Source: Spirochaetota bacterium (GTDB lineage: Bacteria > Spirochaetota > UBA4802 > UBA5368). Taken from it: a stretch of DNA of 62,206 bases. Below, one piece after another: positions 9,593-20,081 of the stretch (positions are counted from its first letter, which is position 1; each line of letters starts with the position of its first letter). The notes below the pieces were generated by a model. The model had not been told where the DNA came from, did not search any database, and was given only the letters and a program-made list of their open reading frames with translations. The DNA is taken from the NCBI GenBank assembly GCA_035477215.1, contig DATIKU010000019.1:1-62206 (forward strand), read 5' to 3'. Made by a program: the position numbers and the translations under genes.

Positions 9593-11029
9593 ATGGACGA
9601 CGACAGGATGGAACAGGAAAGCTTCTCCGCGCTTCTCGAGGAATCACTCAAAGGCAACGACAATTTTTTGATCGGTGACGAAGTTACGGGCAGAGTTGTA
9701 TTCATCACCGCAGACAGCGTTTTCATCGACATGGCGGGCAAGAGCGAAGCTATAATCGACAGAAAAGAGTTCCTCGACTCCCGGGGAAACCTCGGCGTCA
9801 AGATCGGTGATATAATACGCGCGTACGTCGTTTCTCTCAGTCGCGGGGAAATATCCCTTTCGACAAGGATCGGAAGTGGTCCCGTATCGCCCGAGCTTAT
9901 CGAGATAGCGCGCAGCCACGGCATACCCGTTGAAGGCACTGTTGCTTCGACCACCAACGGCGGCTACCGTATATCGATCTCCGGCATCGAATGCTTCTGC
10001 CCGTTTTCCCAGATCGACATCAGGTCTCCCGCAAAACCAGAAAGCCTTATCGGCAAAACCATGTCGTTTAAAGTCACCCAGGTGACCGAAAAAGGACGCA
10101 ACATTGTCCTGTCCAGGCGTTCACTTCTGGAGGAGGTGCGCCAGATCAGGGAGGGCGAGCTTCGTAAAACATTGAAAGTCGGCGACCTGGTTACCGGCAT
10201 AATTTCGTCCCGGCAGGATTTCGGGCTTTTCGTCGATCTCGGCGGTGTCGAGGCGCTGGTACCGAGGGTGGAGGTTTCGTGGAGTCGTTCCAGCGGCATG
10301 GACGGTTTCGCCGTCGGCGACGAGGTCAGGGCGGTTGTCCTCTCAATCGACTGGGACAATCGCCGGCACAGCCTGAGCATCAGGCAGGCACTGCCGCACC
10401 CCTGGGGCAATATCGGCAAATACTCTCCCGGCTCGGATATTAACGGCACGGTCACCAACATCATTAAAAGTGGGGCCTTCGTGGAACTGGAGCCGGGCAT
10501 AGAGGGCTTTTTGCCCATCTCGAAGATGAGCCATACCCGCCGTGTCGACAGGCCCGAGGACGCCGTTTCGATCGGATCCCCGGTCAACGTGAGGATCATC
10601 GATATCGATACCAACGAAAAAAAGATATCGCTCGAGCTTCTCACCGGCGAAGCCGATCCCTGGCAGGCCGACGCGGCATCGCTCATGGATTCCTTTTTCG
10701 ACGCGAGCGTCGAGTCCGTTCGCTCCAACGGCGTTACCGCCCGGCTCTCCAACGGCATGCTCGGGTTTATTCCCCGTGAAGAATGCGCACAGCCTCGCGG
10801 GACCGATCTTCAGAACGCATATCCCGCCGGAAAAGACGTTAAAGTGGTCATCAAATCTCTCGATAAAACCGGCAGAAGACTTACGTTGAGCGAATCGGGC
10901 GCCATTAAAAAAGAAGAGCGCCAGGAATATGAAAAGTTCATGAAGAGTTCTGCTTCGACTGATGAGAGCTCTTCATTCGGACGCCTTTTCAAACAGAAAT
11001 TCGATGAAATCCAAAAAAAGGGGGATTGA
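9593..11029 (+). CDS. S1 RNA-binding protein, five tandem S1 domains (ribosomal S1-like)
   Basis: 478 residues with about five S1/OB-fold repeats, starting near residues 24, 105, 195, 280 and 365. Repeats three and four are the best conserved (GIISSRQDFGLFVDLGGVEALVP and GTVTNIIKSGAFVELEPGIEGFLP type strands); repeats one, two and five are divergent. This is the architecture of ribosomal protein S1 (four to six repeats), which helps mRNA binding to the 30S subunit, but shorter and with an acidic N-terminal lead. It could be the main S1 or a paralogue. It is followed after 12 bases by a small conserved-looking gene, probably in one transcript. Confidence 0.82.
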   Translation: MDDDRMEQESFSALLEESLKGNDNFLIGDEVTGRVVFITADSVFIDMAGKSEAIIDRKEFLDSRGNLGVKIGDIIRAYVVSLSRGEISLSTRIGSGPVSPELIEIARSHGIPVEGTVASTTNGGYRISISGIECFCPFSQIDIRSPAKPESLIGKTMSFKVTQVTEKGRNIVLSRRSLLEEVRQIREGELRKTLKVGDLVTGIISSRQDFGLFVDLGGVEALVPRVEVSWSRSSGMDGFAVGDEVRAVVLSIDWDNRRHSLSIRQALPHPWGNIGKYSPGSDINGTVTNIIKSGAFVELEPGIEGFLPISKMSHTRRVDRPEDAVSIGSPVNVRIIDIDTNEKKISLELLTGEADPWQADAASLMDSFFDASVESVRSNGVTARLSNGMLGFIPREECAQPRGTDLQNAYPAGKDVKVVIKSLDKTGRRLTLSESGAIKKEERQEYEKFMKSSASTDESSSFGRLFKQKFDEIQKKGD

Positions 11030-11041
11030 TCCGCATCGATA

Positions 11042-11395
11042 ATGATCAAACTCAAGAACGGTTTCGAAGTGCCCTACAACCGTGACATCGACGCGTTTCT
11101 GAACTTCCTGGCCCGGTCTATAATCCGCGAATCGATCCATTCATCGTTGATACCCCGGGATACCTCCGAGGATATCAGGAATGAAGCGGTGCTCAGGGAG
11201 ATTATGGATAACTGCATTTATGTAACACACCAGGTATTCGAACTCTTCAAAACAGATGAAACCGCCGGAAAGCTGCTCGCCACCGGCTTCTTATTCAACT
11301 TCGTTATTCTTTTATTTCAAACCATGGAAGGCTCCGGAACATCCTCATCCGGGCCCCCGGCATCTGACTCAGAATATCCCGAAACGACTCATTGA
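11042..11395 (+). CDS. unrecognised 117-residue protein downstream of S1
   Basis: I do not recognise this protein. It is predicted soluble and helical, with segments such as IDAFLNFLARSIIRESI and a hydrophobic helix LATGFLFNFVILLF; the last 25 residues are low in complexity and rich in Ser, Pro and Gly. The gene begins 12 bases after the S1-domain gene, so it is probably translated from the same mRNA and may be functionally linked to it. Its end overlaps the convergent CheX-like gene by seven bases. Confidence 0.65.
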   Translation: MIKLKNGFEVPYNRDIDAFLNFLARSIIRESIHSSLIPRDTSEDIRNEAVLREIMDNCIYVTHQVFELFKTDETAGKLLATGFLFNFVILLFQTMEGSGTSSSGPPASDSEYPETTH

Positions 11396-11814
11396 ACGGC
11401 GGCATCCCCTATTGAAATGCAGAACCTTCCCATTCGCGATGAGAATACCAGCCTGTTTGCAAAGGGGCTTTCTGTGTCGACGTTCGCTTTTTCAGGGGGA
11501 TGGATGCGTGTCGTTTCACCGCAACCCGTTAGCGCGTTCCCCGCGATTATGTTCGCCATTTCGCCCATGAAATCGTAGTCTAATTCCCCCTGTTCCCCTG
11601 AAACCGCGCCCATGCGCTCCTTGAGGGAATCGAGCATCCGTCTCTCCATATAAAAAGAGAATATTTTGTCCCCGTGATACGACATTCGCATGTCAACTCC
11701 CACCAGGTCGTCCGCGATGATGTCGCTCTCCTTTTTCAAATAGAGCCTGCTTCCGAAGAAGAGTTTGAACACCTTCCTTGCGGAACGTACTATTTCGTGG
11801 TCCAGTTTTTCCAT
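11389..11814 (-). CDS. CheX-like protein
   Basis: About 141 residues. The segment DYDFMGEMANIIAGNALTG matches the conserved CheX/CheC signature (Glu, Asn and a following G-N pair), which in CheX forms the active site for dephosphorylating CheY-P. The start at 11814 was chosen because GGGGGAG lies a few bases before this ATG; an upstream in-frame ATG at 11934 would add a basic, unconserved leader. No other chemotaxis gene is in the window. In other bacteria such stand-alone CheX proteins act on CheY-type receivers or as scaffolds; the true substrate here cannot be read from context. Confidence 0.75.
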   Translation of the reverse strand: MEKLDHEIVRSARKVFKLFFGSRLYLKKESDIIADDLVGVDMRMSYHGDKIFSFYMERRMLDSLKERMGAVSGEQGELDYDFMGEMANIIAGNALTGCGETTRIHPPEKANVDTESPFANRLVFSSRMGRFCISIGDAAVQ

Positions 11815-12139
11815 TGACACTCCCCCGCATTTGAATAATCTGACTTTTCGTAAAATACGGAATCTTTGCGAAATTGCCGGCCATGGCCGGAGTAACCCGT
11901 TTCCACTTTTTCCGCGAAGAATCCGTCGATACATATGCTATATTAATCGGTGATATCGTCCCTACTTGATAAGCTTTTTACATCACGCGATATTCAATAT
12001 GGGTTTATAGTATGGTTATTGTATATTAGGGTAATACTGCGGGAATCCGCCAGCCTGCGGCGGGAAAAATTCAATATTTTCTAACTTGCGGCAATTTTTC
12101 TGTTATAAACGATATATCCTTGGACGCGGGAGAGAATGA
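11815..12139. other. intergenic region between divergent CheX-like and HAD genes
   Basis: An AT-rich gap with several -10-like boxes, including TATAAA at 12104-12109, about 30 bases before the HAD gene; no matching -35 is clear. A short GC hairpin (CCGCC/GGCGG, about 12046-12062) lies within it. No gene or known RNA was recognised. Confidence 0.45.
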
Positions 12140-12850
12140 ATGATTAAAGCCGTGCTGTTTGATATCGACGGAACCATACTCAACTGCCACGGGGCCGGGC
12201 GCCTTTCGCTCGAACGGGCCTGTGCTGATGTATTCGAGACCATCGGCCGTATGGCCGATATCAATTTCCAGGGCAAGACCGATCCTCTGATAATTTATGA
12301 ATCTCTTATACCCGTCGGATTTTCGCGCGAAAATATCGACGCCCGCCTTGGCGAGCTCAGGGCGCGCTATACCGGATATCTTTCATCCCTGATAAACGAG
12401 CACGAGGTCGTACTCCTTCCGGGGATCGTTCCGCTGCTCATGGAGCTCACTTCAATCGAGAACGTTATTATCGGCCTGTTGACGGGTAATTTTGAGAAGG
12501 GGGCGTCGATAAAGCTTTCGCGGGTTGATCTCGGCGGGTATTTTTCTTTCGGCGTGTTCGGTGACGATACCGCCGACCGCAATGAAATGCCGCCCATCGC
12601 GCGCGAAAAGATCCACCTGCTTTATGATCACATCATCGAGTTCAGCGACATGGTTGTCATCGGCGACACGGTCCACGACGTGGAATGCGGCAAGAGGTCC
12701 GGGACCCGCACCATTGCCGTGGGTACCGGATGGGCCTCGCGCGAGGAACTGCTGCTCCGTGGCCCGGATTACTACTTCGCAGACCTTGGAGATACGCGCG
12801 ACGTGCTCGCCGCGCTCACGGACGCGCTCGGCCTCGAGACCGTTAACTGA
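12140..12850 (+). CDS. HAD-superfamily phosphatase, phosphoglycolate-phosphatase-like
   Basis: 236 residues with all HAD motifs: motif I FDIDGT (nucleophile Asp near residue 8), motif II LLTGN, motif III Lys region, and motif IV VIGDTVHDVECG. A helical cap is inserted between motifs I and II, as in Gph and beta-phosphoglucomutase-type enzymes. Substrate cannot be told from sequence; phosphoglycolate or another small sugar phosphate is likely. Its end overlaps the convergent mutase gene by eight bases. GGGAGA precedes the ATG. Confidence 0.85.
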   Translation: MIKAVLFDIDGTILNCHGAGRLSLERACADVFETIGRMADINFQGKTDPLIIYESLIPVGFSRENIDARLGELRARYTGYLSSLINEHEVVLLPGIVPLLMELTSIENVIIGLLTGNFEKGASIKLSRVDLGGYFSFGVFGDDTADRNEMPPIAREKIHLLYDHIIEFSDMVVIGDTVHDVECGKRSGTRTIAVGTGWASREELLLRGPDYYFADLGDTRDVLAALTDALGLETVN

Positions 12851-14201
12851 ACATGCCGGAGAAGTGACGATAAATCTCACCGGCGTGGTTCTCGTCCCTG
12901 CCCTCAACGATAATTCTGAAAATCGGCTCGGTGTTTGATGAGCGCAGGTGTACCCACCCCCCCCGAAAAGGTCCGTCTTTTACGAAATCTATCCGCAGTC
13001 CGTCTATATTGCTGATGCGCTCTTTCCCGAACTTATTCCTGATGCCCGAAAGGATCGAAGGGGTATCGGCGCCGGGCGGAAGGGCGACCTTCCCCTTCTT
13101 CATGATATAGCGCGGGAGGTCCGCGACGATCCTCGACACGTTCTCGCCACGTTCGGCCATCATCTCGAGCACGTACGAGATGCCGGCCAGGCTGTCCCTG
13201 CCAAGATGAACGTCCGGAGCGATCACCCCACCGTTACCTTCGCCCCCTATCCGGGCCCCCAACTTGCGCATCCGTTCGACCACGTTTATCTCGCCCACCC
13301 TGGTACGTGTGAAGGGCGATCCATGGCGTTTTGCTATGTCCTCGATCGCGCGCGTCGTCGAAAGGTTGACTACAACCCTGCCAGGCTTCTTCGAAAGCAA
13401 ATGTTCCGCTACAAGGGCCAAAGTGTATTCCTCGCCGATCGGGATTCCCCGTTCGTCAACGATCGCGAGCCTGTCGGCATCCGGGTCCTGCGCGAAACCT
13501 ATGTCCGCGCCGGATTCCTTCACGATCGCGCAGAGATCCTTGAGGTTTTCGGCGACCGGTTCCGCGCCGCGCGGAAACGTGCCTGTTATTTCGCAATGCA
13601 CCGGTATGATATCGCACCCCAGGCGCGAGAGGAGGTCTTGTGTAATTAGTGAACCGGCACCGTTTACTGAATCCAGCGCCACCCCGAAACGTCGTCGTGC
13701 GATTTTTTCGACATCAACGGTTTTAAGCACTCGTTCTATATGAATGTTCGCGGTATCGGTGAGCGATAATATCCTGCCCGTTGAATTCCATTTTTTAGAC
13801 GGGTGATTGCGCTCCATAAGCGCGAAAAATTTGTCCATTTCCCTCTGCCCCAGGAAGGTACCGGATTTACCGATCAGCTTGAACGCGTTCCATTCGATCG
13901 GGTTGTGTGACGCCGAGACGACAATGCCTCCGGACGCACCAAGATGTTCCACCATCACCTGAACCGTCGGAGTGGGAACTATTCCAAGGTCCACCACATC
14001 GCATCCGTAGAGCGCGAGCGCCGATTCGGTCATGCCGGCTATCGCCTCGCCGGTTATCCTGCTGTCACGCCCCACAACGACAGTTCCGTAGCGGCAATAA
14101 CGCGCGAAGGCCGCGGCCACTTTAAGTATAAGCTCCGGCGTGAGGCTTTCTCCGACGATTCCGCGAATCCCGGAGACGCTCTTCATCAGTCCGTCCTGCA
14201 T
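12843..14201 (-). CDS. glmM: phosphoglucosamine/phosphomanno-mutase family protein
   Basis: 452 residues of the alpha-D-phosphohexomutase family. Visible signatures are the phosphoserine loop SASHNPIEWN, the metal loop DPDADR, the sugar loop GEGNGG and the phosphate-binding RSSNTEP near the C terminus. The start ISVSGIRG-type segment (KSVSGIRGIVG) fits GlmM-like enzymes, which make glucosamine-1-phosphate for cell-wall precursors; phosphomannomutase or phosphoglucomutase activity is possible and cannot be excluded. Either the first ATG (14201) or the ATG at 14186, which has AGGA seven bases upstream, may be used. It lies two bases downstream of secA. Confidence 0.82.
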   Translation of the reverse strand: MQDGLMKSVSGIRGIVGESLTPELILKVAAAFARYCRYGTVVVGRDSRITGEAIAGMTESALALYGCDVVDLGIVPTPTVQVMVEHLGASGGIVVSASHNPIEWNAFKLIGKSGTFLGQREMDKFFALMERNHPSKKWNSTGRILSLTDTANIHIERVLKTVDVEKIARRRFGVALDSVNGAGSLITQDLLSRLGCDIIPVHCEITGTFPRGAEPVAENLKDLCAIVKESGADIGFAQDPDADRLAIVDERGIPIGEEYTLALVAEHLLSKKPGRVVVNLSTTRAIEDIAKRHGSPFTRTRVGEINVVERMRKLGARIGGEGNGGVIAPDVHLGRDSLAGISYVLEMMAERGENVSRIVADLPRYIMKKGKVALPPGADTPSILSGIRNKFGKERISNIDGLRIDFVKDGPFRGGWVHLRSSNTEPIFRIIVEGRDENHAGEIYRHFSGMFS

Positions 14202-14203
14202 GA

Positions 14204-16939
14204 TCAGTTCCGTCGGCTCCGGCGCGTCTTCTTGCGTTTCACTCCGCCCGTAACCGGAGCCATGTCGGCGTCGTCTTTCCGCCTCGGCTGCGCCGGCTGC
14301 GGCGCAAGCGGGATGCCACCTTCGCCGAACTGGCCTATCTCGTGACGAAATTCCTCCCCTATTTTTTTGAATTCGACCTCTTCCTCTATTTTCTCTCTTA
14401 TTTGCACCTTCATGAGAAACTCGACGATATCCTGTCGCATACGCTCGAGCATCATGTTGAAGGACTCGAAAGCGCGAAGTTTATATTCTACCAGCGGATT
14501 ACGCTCGCTATAGCCTACCGCCCATATCCCGTCACGCAGTTCGTCCATCGCGAGAAGGTGCTCACGCCATTTCGTGTCTATTACCTGCAGCGATATCATC
14601 CTTTCAACGGCCCGCATGGGACCGGGCCCGACTTCTTCTTCTTTCTTACGGTATTCACCGAGCATCTTCTCCTGGAGCGCAGCTACGAAGTCCTTGTACG
14701 AAAGCTTGTGCGGATCCACCTCGTTATAATCAAGACCAACCAGAAAGGTGCTCTTTAGCCATAACTTAAAAGCGTCGAGGTCCCAGTCTTCAGGGTGCTT
14801 TTTACCATCTGAATAAATTTCCACCCCGATCTCGCATGCACTCCGTATATAATTTCGTATGTTTTCCGATATATCCTCTCCCTCAAGGAGATCGGCGCGC
14901 TCGCGATAGATGTATTCGCGCTGGGAGTTCATCACGTCATCGTACTCGAGCAGGTGTTTTCGTATTTCGAAATTGCGGCCCTCAACGCGTTTCTGAGCGT
15001 TTGCAATCGCCTTGGAGACCATGGTGCTTTCAATTTCCTGGCCTTCCTCCATGCCCAGCCGCTGCATAACAGCGGATATGCGCTCAGAACCAAAAATACG
15101 CATCAGGTCGTCTTCGAGCGATAGATAGAACCTCGAGGAGCCCGGGTCACCCTGACGACCGGACCGCCCGCGGAGCTGGTTGTCGATGCGGCGAGATTCA
15201 TGCCGCTCGGTGCCGAGTATATGAAGTCCACCCGCATCGACCACTTTATTGTGGTTGTCTATCCATTCACCCGCTGAACGAATAACATGCTCGGCCTTGT
15301 TTTTATCCTGCCCTATCATTCCGTTGACAAGAGAACGCATTTTGTCAATCCTTCCGGCGAGAGTATCGAGTTTGAACTCGCTCCAGACCGTCGCGTCGTG
15401 CACGGGGACATGGCTTTCCAGCTCATCCATATAAGAGCGCCTGCCGCCCAGCACTATATCCGTGCCGCGGCCGGCCATGTTGGTTGCGATCGTCACGGCC
15501 GCGGGCCTTCCGGCCTCCGCCACAATCCGGGCCTCGTGCTCGTGATATTTCGCGTTGAGAACATTATGCGGTATGCCCCGCTGGCGAAGCATATTGGAGA
15601 GCTTCTCCGATTTTTCGATGGAGATGGTTCCCACCAGAACGGGCTGTGACTTTGCCCTGAGTTCATCTATTTCAACGACGATCGCGTTGAATTTTTCACG
15701 TTCGGTACGGTATACGCGGTCGGGATAATCCCTGCGAATCATCGGCTCGTTGGTTGGTACGACCACCACGTCCAGTCCGTATATCTTTCTGAACTCCACC
15801 GCCTCGGTATCGGCCGTACCGGTCATGCCGGCCAGTTTCTTGTACATCCTGAAAAAGTTCTGGAACGTGACCGTGGCGAGCGTCTGGCTTTCGCGGGCGA
15901 TCGTGACGTTTTCCTTCGCCTCCAGCGCCTGGTGAAGGCCGTCGGAGTAGCGCCGCCCCGGCATCAGCCGTCCGGTGAACTCGTCCACGATGACAACCTG
16001 CCCTTCCTTGACGATATAATCGACGTCCCTCTGGAACAGGGTATGGGCTTTTAACGCCTGATTGACATGGTGCACCAGCTCAATGTTTACGTTGTCGTAG
16101 AGGTTGTCGATTTTCAGCAGACGCTCAACGTGTTTTACCCCCTGCTCGGTAAGGAGCGCGTTACGGTCCTTCTCGTTTACCTCGTAATCTTCGCCTTCGA
16201 TCAGGCTGGGAATGATTCTGTTTACCAGATAATACTTTTTGGTCGATTCGTCAGTCGAGCCCGAAATGATAAGCGGCGTACGCGCCTCGTCGATAAGAAT
16301 CGAGTCAACCTCGTCCACGATACAGTAATTAAGCACGCGCTGCACCTTGAGACTTTGATGCTCAACCATGTTGTCCCGCAGGTAATCGAAGCCGAATTCG
16401 TTGTTGGTGCCGTAGGTTATATCGCAGCCATAGGAACGCTGGCGCTCCCCGTGATCCATATCGTGTTGAATAACACCGACGCTAAGCCCGAGGAATCGGT
16501 AGATCGGACCCATCCATTCGGCGTCGCGACGAGCAAGGTAATCATTGACGGTTACAATATGGGCCCCCAGGCCCCCGAGGGCATTTAGGTAAACTGGAAG
16601 TGTCGCCACGAGCGTTTTCCCCTCGCCCGTCTTCATTTCCGAGATTTTACCCTGGTGCAGGACGGCGCCGCCCATCATCTGAACGTCGAAATGGCGCATG
16701 CCCAGCGTACGGATCGAGGCTTCTCGGACAAGCGCGAAGGCTTCCGGTAGAATTTCGTCAAGGGATTCGCCCTTTTCAATCCGCCCTCTGAACTCCGTGG
16801 TCTTTGCCCTCATCTCGTCGGCAGTGAGCGCTTTAATCCCCGGCTCGAGGTCGTTGATGCGGGCAATCAGCGGTCGGAGCTTTTTAATATCCCGCTCATG
16901 CTTCGTTCCGAAAAATATACTGAGAATCTTATCAACCAT
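14204..16939 (-). CDS. secA: preprotein translocase ATPase SecA
   Basis: About 911 residues. The DEAD-like motor is intact: MKTGEGKTL (Walker A), [16 protein letters not shown] (Walker B region), and [10 protein letters not shown] plus [10 protein letters not shown] (nucleotide-binding domain 2). SecA drives export of unfolded proteins through SecYEG. The start at 16939 gives the usual MVDKIL-type N terminus and has GGAG eight bases upstream; an ATG at 16999 would add 20 atypical residues. The C terminus ends in a basic [11 protein letters not shown] tail and lacks the cysteine/histidine zinc finger found in many SecA proteins. It is followed two bases later by the glmM-like gene. Confidence 0.97.
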   Translation of the reverse strand: MVDKILSIFFGTKHERDIKKLRPLIARINDLEPGIKALTADEMRAKTTEFRGRIEKGESLDEILPEAFALVREASIRTLGMRHFDVQMMGGAVLHQGKISEMKTGEGKTLVATLPVYLNALGGLGAHIVTVNDYLARRDAEWMGPIYRFLGLSVGVIQHDMDHGERQRSYGCDITYGTNNEFGFDYLRDNMVEHQSLKVQRVLNYCIVDEVDSILIDEARTPLIISGSTDESTKKYYLVNRIIPSLIEGEDYEVNEKDRNALLTEQGVKHVERLLKIDNLYDNVNIELVHHVNQALKAHTLFQRDVDYIVKEGQVVIVDEFTGRLMPGRRYSDGLHQALEAKENVTIARESQTLATVTFQNFFRMYKKLAGMTGTADTEAVEFRKIYGLDVVVVPTNEPMIRRDYPDRVYRTEREKFNAIVVEIDELRAKSQPVLVGTISIEKSEKLSNMLRQRGIPHNVLNAKYHEHEARIVAEAGRPAAVTIATNMAGRGTDIVLGGRRSYMDELESHVPVHDATVWSEFKLDTLAGRIDKMRSLVNGMIGQDKNKAEHVIRSAGEWIDNHNKVVDAGGLHILGTERHESRRIDNQLRGRSGRQGDPGSSRFYLSLEDDLMRIFGSERISAVMQRLGMEEGQEIESTMVSKAIANAQKRVEGRNFEIRKHLLEYDDVMNSQREYIYRERADLLEGEDISENIRNYIRSACEIGVEIYSDGKKHPEDWDLDAFKLWLKSTFLVGLDYNEVDPHKLSYKDFVAALQEKMLGEYRKKEEEVGPGPMRAVERMISLQVIDTKWREHLLAMDELRDGIWAVGYSERNPLVEYKLRAFESFNMMLERMRQDIVEFLMKVQIREKIEEEVEFKKIGEEFRHEIGQFGEGGIPLAPQPAQPRRKDDADMAPVTGGVKRKKTRRSRRN

Positions 16940-17167
16940 TAGGACGCTCCTGGAAATGTTCGGTTCGGCGACTTTAAACTGCCGCCTGTAAATCGCCATG
17001 ACGCAAACGCCCGACCTCAGGCATGAATGCCGGAGTCCAGCGGACGTTTTTCAGCTTGATAGCGGCGTCTTTTCAATTCGCGACGGCTTTACCAACTATA
17101 GGGTCGTGCTCGATCGCGAAGTTACATGGCGATTAACAGCTTGACGCTATTATTGCAACCATAATCC

Positions 17168-18286
17168 CTATATCACATCGTAGATTATCATATCATCACG
17201 GTTGATGACTTCCTTGTAATAGGTCCCGCTCAATATTCCGCGAATTTCTCGGGTCTTTTTCCCCTTGATCAGGCCCAACTCGGCCGCGCTGTAATTGCTT
17301 ATCCCCTTGCCGATAGCGGTCCCGTTTGCGTCCATAACGTCGACCGCGTCTCCCTGATTGAACTTTCCGGTAACGTCGATGACCCCCGAGGCAAGGAGCG
17401 ATTTATTACTTCCAACGAGGGCGCTGACCGCTCCACCATCGATGGTTATAACCCCGGAAGATTTCATATTGAAGGCAATCCATCGCTTGCGGCTCCGCAT
17501 GTGGTTTTTACCACCCGTGAAGAGGGTCCCGATTCGCTCCCCTCGCAAAAGCGCCGGGAGCACACCGGGTCTTCTACCGTTTGCGATAAGCATAAGCTCC
17601 CCGGATTTCATGATTATTTCGGCCGCCTTTATTTTAGTCGCCATGCCCCCCGTGCCGTGCGCGCTCCCCGTTCCTCCGGCACGACGCCGGACATCCTCGT
17701 CAATTATTCGAACCTCCTCGAGTGGAATTTCATCGGTCAATTCCCTGTAAAAGCCCTCAACGTCGGACAGGATGATCAGAAGACCGGCCTCGACTATGTT
17801 CGCAACATGCGCCGAAAGCGTGTCATTATCGCCGAACCTGATCTCCTTGACCGCGACCGAATCGTTTTCGTTTACTACCGGCACAACTCCCATTTCAATG
17901 AGCGCGTTGAAGGTGTGACGCGCGTTAAGAAAACGCCGCCGGTGCTTTACATCGTCCTCGGTCAAAAGAATCTGCCCAATCGTACGGCCATGCTTATGGA
18001 AACATTTGCGGTACTCGTCCATAAGGATACTCTGGCCTACGGCGGCCATTGCCTGCTTTTCCGGGATACTGAGGTTTTCGCGCTTTTTCTCAAGGGCTCC
18101 GGCACCCGCGCTTATGGCCCCGGAGGTTACCACCACCACCTGGTATTTTTGCTCGATCAGTGCCGCGATATCGCCGACAAGACGTTCGATGCATCGCCGG
18201 GATATCTTTCCTTCTTCGGTTATCAGGGACGTGCCGATCTTGACGACTATCCGCTTGACGCCTTTGAGTATCCCCTTGCGCGGCAT
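17168..18286 (-). CDS. proB: glutamate 5-kinase
   Basis: 372 residues: an amino-acid kinase domain (~1-255) and a C-terminal PUA domain (~275-370). Signatures include VKIGTSLIT at the N terminus, VTSGAISAG, and NENDSV with FGDNDTLSA in the substrate-binding region; 'GTGGMATKIKAA' binds ATP. It catalyses the first step of proline synthesis. The gene starts three bases after obg, with GGAG as ribosome binding site inside the end of obg, so the two are co-transcribed. proA, its usual partner, is not in the window. Confidence 0.95.
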   Translation of the reverse strand: MPRKGILKGVKRIVVKIGTSLITEEGKISRRCIERLVGDIAALIEQKYQVVVVTSGAISAGAGALEKKRENLSIPEKQAMAAVGQSILMDEYRKCFHKHGRTIGQILLTEDDVKHRRRFLNARHTFNALIEMGVVPVVNENDSVAVKEIRFGDNDTLSAHVANIVEAGLLIILSDVEGFYRELTDEIPLEEVRIIDEDVRRRAGGTGSAHGTGGMATKIKAAEIIMKSGELMLIANGRRPGVLPALLRGERIGTLFTGGKNHMRSRKRWIAFNMKSSGVITIDGGAVSALVGSNKSLLASGVIDVTGKFNQGDAVDVMDANGTAIGKGISNYSAAELGLIKGKKTREIRGILSGTYYKEVINRDDMIIYDVI

Positions 18287-18289
18287 ACG

Positions 18290-19270
18290 CTACTCCATAA
18301 GTTCTTCTATAACGTTGATCAGCCTGTCGAGATTCAGCCCGCTTATCGACGAAACCGGAATAACCCTTTCGTCTTTAAACAGTGACTCCATCCGCAGTAC
18401 ATCACTCTCATCCGCCAGGTCGACCTTGCTCAGGAGGACCGCGGAGGGACGAGACAGCATTTCCGGATTATAGGTTTCAAGCTCCGATCGCAGTAATTGC
18501 AGCGCATATACGGGATCTTCGGCGGTGATGTCGATCAGAAACAGTATGACCCTGACGCGCTCGATATGCCGCAGGAAAGAAAGGCCGAGCCCCAGACCCC
18601 TGTGAGCGCCCTCTATTATTCCCGGAATATCGGCAAGCCGTATACTTGTGCCGTCGGCTCTTTGCACGACCCCCAGGTTTGGGATAAGGGTTGTAAACGG
18701 ATAATCCGCGATTTTTGGTTTGGCGTTTGTGAGTTTTGACAGCAGCGTGGATTTTCCCGCATTGGGCAGCCCGACAAGGCCGACATCGGCTATGAGCTTG
18801 AGGTTAAGCCGTACGCGTTTCTCTTCTCCAGGCATACCAGGCTGCGCGAAACGCGGCGTTTGGTTTGTGGGAGATTTAAAAAAGGCGTTCCCCTTGCCGC
18901 CGATTCCTCCCGCCGCAAGCAGCATCGCGGGCCCTTCCTCCGTAAGGTCGAAGAGTATCTCCCCCGATTCATCGTCGAATACTTCCGTACCGGGCGGAAC
19001 TTTAATCACAAGATCGGCACCGCGCCTGCCGCTCTTGTTGTTTCCCATTCCAGGCTGTCCGTTTTCGGCTTTGTAAATCCTGTCCTTGAAAAAGTGGGAT
19101 AGATTGTAATATGAATTCCGGGTCTCAATGTATACGTCACCGCCTTTGCCGCCATCGCCTCCGTCCGGTCCGCCTTTTGGAACGCATTTTTCCCTGAAAA
19201 ATGATACCGCTCCCGCACCGCCTTTACCGGCGCGAACATTTATAGAGATAGAATCGGTGAATTTGGCCAC
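18290..19270 (-). CDS. obgE: Obg-family GTPase
   Basis: 326 residues: the glycine-rich Obg fold (~1-158, with [11 protein letters not shown] and [17 protein letters not shown]) followed by a G domain with G1 [10 protein letters not shown]2 region [10 protein letters not shown]3 DIPGI, and SKVD as the G4 box. Obg assists 50S subunit assembly and stress signalling. It has no C-terminal extension (OCT domain), so it is the short form. GTG start. It sits in the conserved rplU-rpmA-obg order. Confidence 0.97.
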   Translation of the reverse strand: MAKFTDSISINVRAGKGGAGAVSFFREKCVPKGGPDGGDGGKGGDVYIETRNSYYNLSHFFKDRIYKAENGQPGMGNNKSGRRGADLVIKVPPGTEVFDDESGEILFDLTEEGPAMLLAAGGIGGKGNAFFKSPTNQTPRFAQPGMPGEEKRVRLNLKLIADVGLVGLPNAGKSTLLSKLTNAKPKIADYPFTTLIPNLGVVQRADGTSIRLADIPGIIEGAHRGLGLGLSFLRHIERVRVILFLIDITAEDPVYALQLLRSELETYNPEMLSRPSAVLLSKVDLADESDVLRMESLFKDERVIPVSSISGLNLDRLINVIEELME

Positions 19271-19410
19271 ATTATTTCCCGCTGTCGATAAAATGATAAA
19301 TCGCGTGCCGCGGGGACGCTCAATACTGCGTCTCTACGACACGCGATCCTTCCCTGTGTTATGATCGGGCAAACTCACGCCCTGAGCGGCCCCGTGCGTC
19401 CGGAACTCCG

Positions 19411-19668
19411 TCAGGAAGCCGGATATACGGAAACCCTTTTCCTCGTTTTGTTGACAAACTCGAACTTTATTACCCCGTCGATTGTCGCGAAGAGCGTATC
19501 ATCGCCGCCTTTGCCGACATTATTGCCCGGATGTATTTTCGTACCGCGCTGTCGCACGATTATCGTTCCGCTTTTCACGAGCTGACCGCCGAATCTTTTG
19601 ACACCCAGCCGCTTCGACTGCGAGTCTCTTCCGTTTCTTGTCGAACCGCCGCCTTTCTTATGAGCCAT
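19411..19668 (-). CDS. rpmA: 50S ribosomal protein L27
   Basis: 85 residues, beginning [16 protein letters not shown] and containing [14 protein letters not shown]: a canonical L27. The mature-type N terminus starts directly at the ATG, which has AGAGG upstream, and a stop codon lies in frame five codons upstream, so there is no N-terminal extension of the kind removed by the Prp protease. This matters because a prp gene sits immediately before it. It belongs to the rplU-prp-rpmA-obg-proB transcript. Confidence 0.98.
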   Translation of the reverse strand: MAHKKGGGSTRNGRDSQSKRLGVKRFGGQLVKSGTIIVRQRGTKIHPGNNVGKGGDDTLFATIDGVIKFEFVNKTRKRVSVYPAS

Positions 19669-19723
19669 CTCGTACCTCTTTCACTGTTGTATAAAACCAC
19701 CGCTTTAAGTCGCGGCATCATGT

Positions 19724-20077
19724 CTATCGTATACTTATTTCGAGACTTCCGGGGTATTCTCTTTCAATCTCCCTCAATCCCGCAAACATCGTTTCGACAA
19801 TAATTACAAGCGCCTTCTTTCGGGACTCGGGAACGCCAACAAGCGCTATCCTCGTTTCAAGTAAACCCTCATCCTGTACGACGTCCTGTTGTATCCCGGC
19901 AACCTTCGTTATTCCTACAACCGCGGCCTGCACAATCGCCGAAATACCCGCGCAAACAACGTCCGTTCCCTTCGAGCCAAGCCCCGCGTGTCCTTCTATT
20001 CTGATTCCCAGCTCATCGATGCCAGCCGCGTCGTGCCATGAAACGGCGCCGCGGCTATCCAGAATAACCCGAACCAC
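19724..20077 (-). CDS. prp: ribosomal-processing cysteine protease Prp
   Basis: 117 residues between L21 and L27, the standard position of Prp. The catalytic pair is visible in GHAG (His) and VCAGISAI (Cys), spaced as in the family. In Firmicutes and relatives Prp removes an N-terminal extension of L27. Here L27 has no such extension, so the substrate or role is unclear. GTG start, overlapping nothing but only four bases past the L21 stop, so clearly co-translated. Confidence 0.88.
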   Translation of the reverse strand: MVRVILDSRGAVSWHDAAGIDELGIRIEGHAGLGSKGTDVVCAGISAIVQAAVVGITKVAGIQQDVVQDEGLLETRIALVGVPESRKKALVIIVETMFAGLREIEREYPGSLEISIR

Positions 20078-20081
20078 ATCC

